Origin: Butyricimonas synergistica DSM 23225
Lineage (GTDB): Bacteria; Bacteroidota; Bacteroidia; Bacteroidales; Marinifilaceae
Direction of reading: 5' to 3'
Assembly: GCF_000379665.1 (NCBI RefSeq)
Contig: NZ_KB903360.1
Location: 312,175-376,174, forward strand
DNA length: 64,000 nucleotides
Shown: positions 63,996 through 64,000 of the stretch, piece by piece
How positions within the stretch are numbered: the first letter of the stretch is position 1
How the letters are laid out: each line of letters begins with the position of its first letter
Program-made: the position numbers and the translations under genes
The notes under the pieces: generated by a model
The model's input: only the letters and a program-made list of their open reading frames with translations
Told to the model about the DNA's origin: nothing
Databases searched by the model: none

Positions 63996-64000
63996 TTAAA

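Noticed and set aside
1-64000. CRISPR array, rRNA or tRNA genes
   Set aside because: No regularly spaced repeats and no cloverleaf or rRNA-like sequence were noticed in the gaps; a tRNA scan was not possible.

Overview
The window looks like chromosomal DNA of a gut-type member of Bacteroidales, most plausibly Odoribacteraceae (Butyricimonas/Odoribacter-like). The basis is three SusC/SusD outer-membrane uptake loci, each with its own ECF sigma factor and FecR anti-sigma factor; a DUF4843 and PKD-like lipoprotein pair; GldA/GldG-type ABC exporters; and repeated use of the Bacteroidota promoter signature (-33 TTTG, -7 TAnnTTTG). The genus is an inference from gene content, not from a marker gene.

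Layout. 0-6.1 kb: the start of a SusD gene, a SusC, a FecR, a divergent ECF sigma gene and a decayed second sigma gene. 6.2-15.4 kb: a complete sigma-FecR-SusC-SusD-DUF4843-PKD operon on the minus strand, closed by a clear terminator. 15.6-21.7 kb: two tandem short MutS-like ATPase genes, preceded by an ABC ATPase and a GldF/GldG fusion permease. 22-34 kb: housekeeping and envelope genes (M23 peptidase, DUF3352-MORN protein, split chromate transporter, thioredoxin, dnaE, a PagL-like deacylase, a DHA2-type MFS exporter). 34.2-47.8 kb: a second ABC ATPase with two GldG fusion permeases, preceded by a third sigma-FecR-SusC-SusD locus whose last gene is a metallopeptidase-like lipoprotein that appears to have lost its HExxH site. 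47.8-57.1 kb: an S41/tricorn protease, purN, the acpP-fabF-rnc operon, efp, a SAM methyltransferase, tsaB and tsaC.

57.1-64 kb is an AT-rich accessory island. It starts with a MITE-like repeat and a broken IS982-type transposase. It then carries a large serine recombinase, a compact tyrosine recombinase with nearby imperfect direct repeats, a five-BACON/LRR surface lipoprotein and a small unknown protein. At the right edge is a strong candidate for an undescribed structured RNA of about 285 nt, with its own -7 promoter box, nested long-range pairing and a terminator.

How the genes work together. Each SusC has an N-terminal STN domain, so substrate loading can be signalled through FecR to the local sigma factor; SusD and the accessory lipoproteins act at the cell surface. 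The acpP-fabF-rnc and tsaC-tsaB-methyltransferase blocks are ordinary core operons. The best second-look items are the right-edge RNA, the two-copy palindromic repeat family (31.0 and 57.2 kb), the replaced sigma gene at 5-6 kb, the pseudo-metallopeptidase, and the tandem MutS-like pair lacking mismatch-recognition domains.
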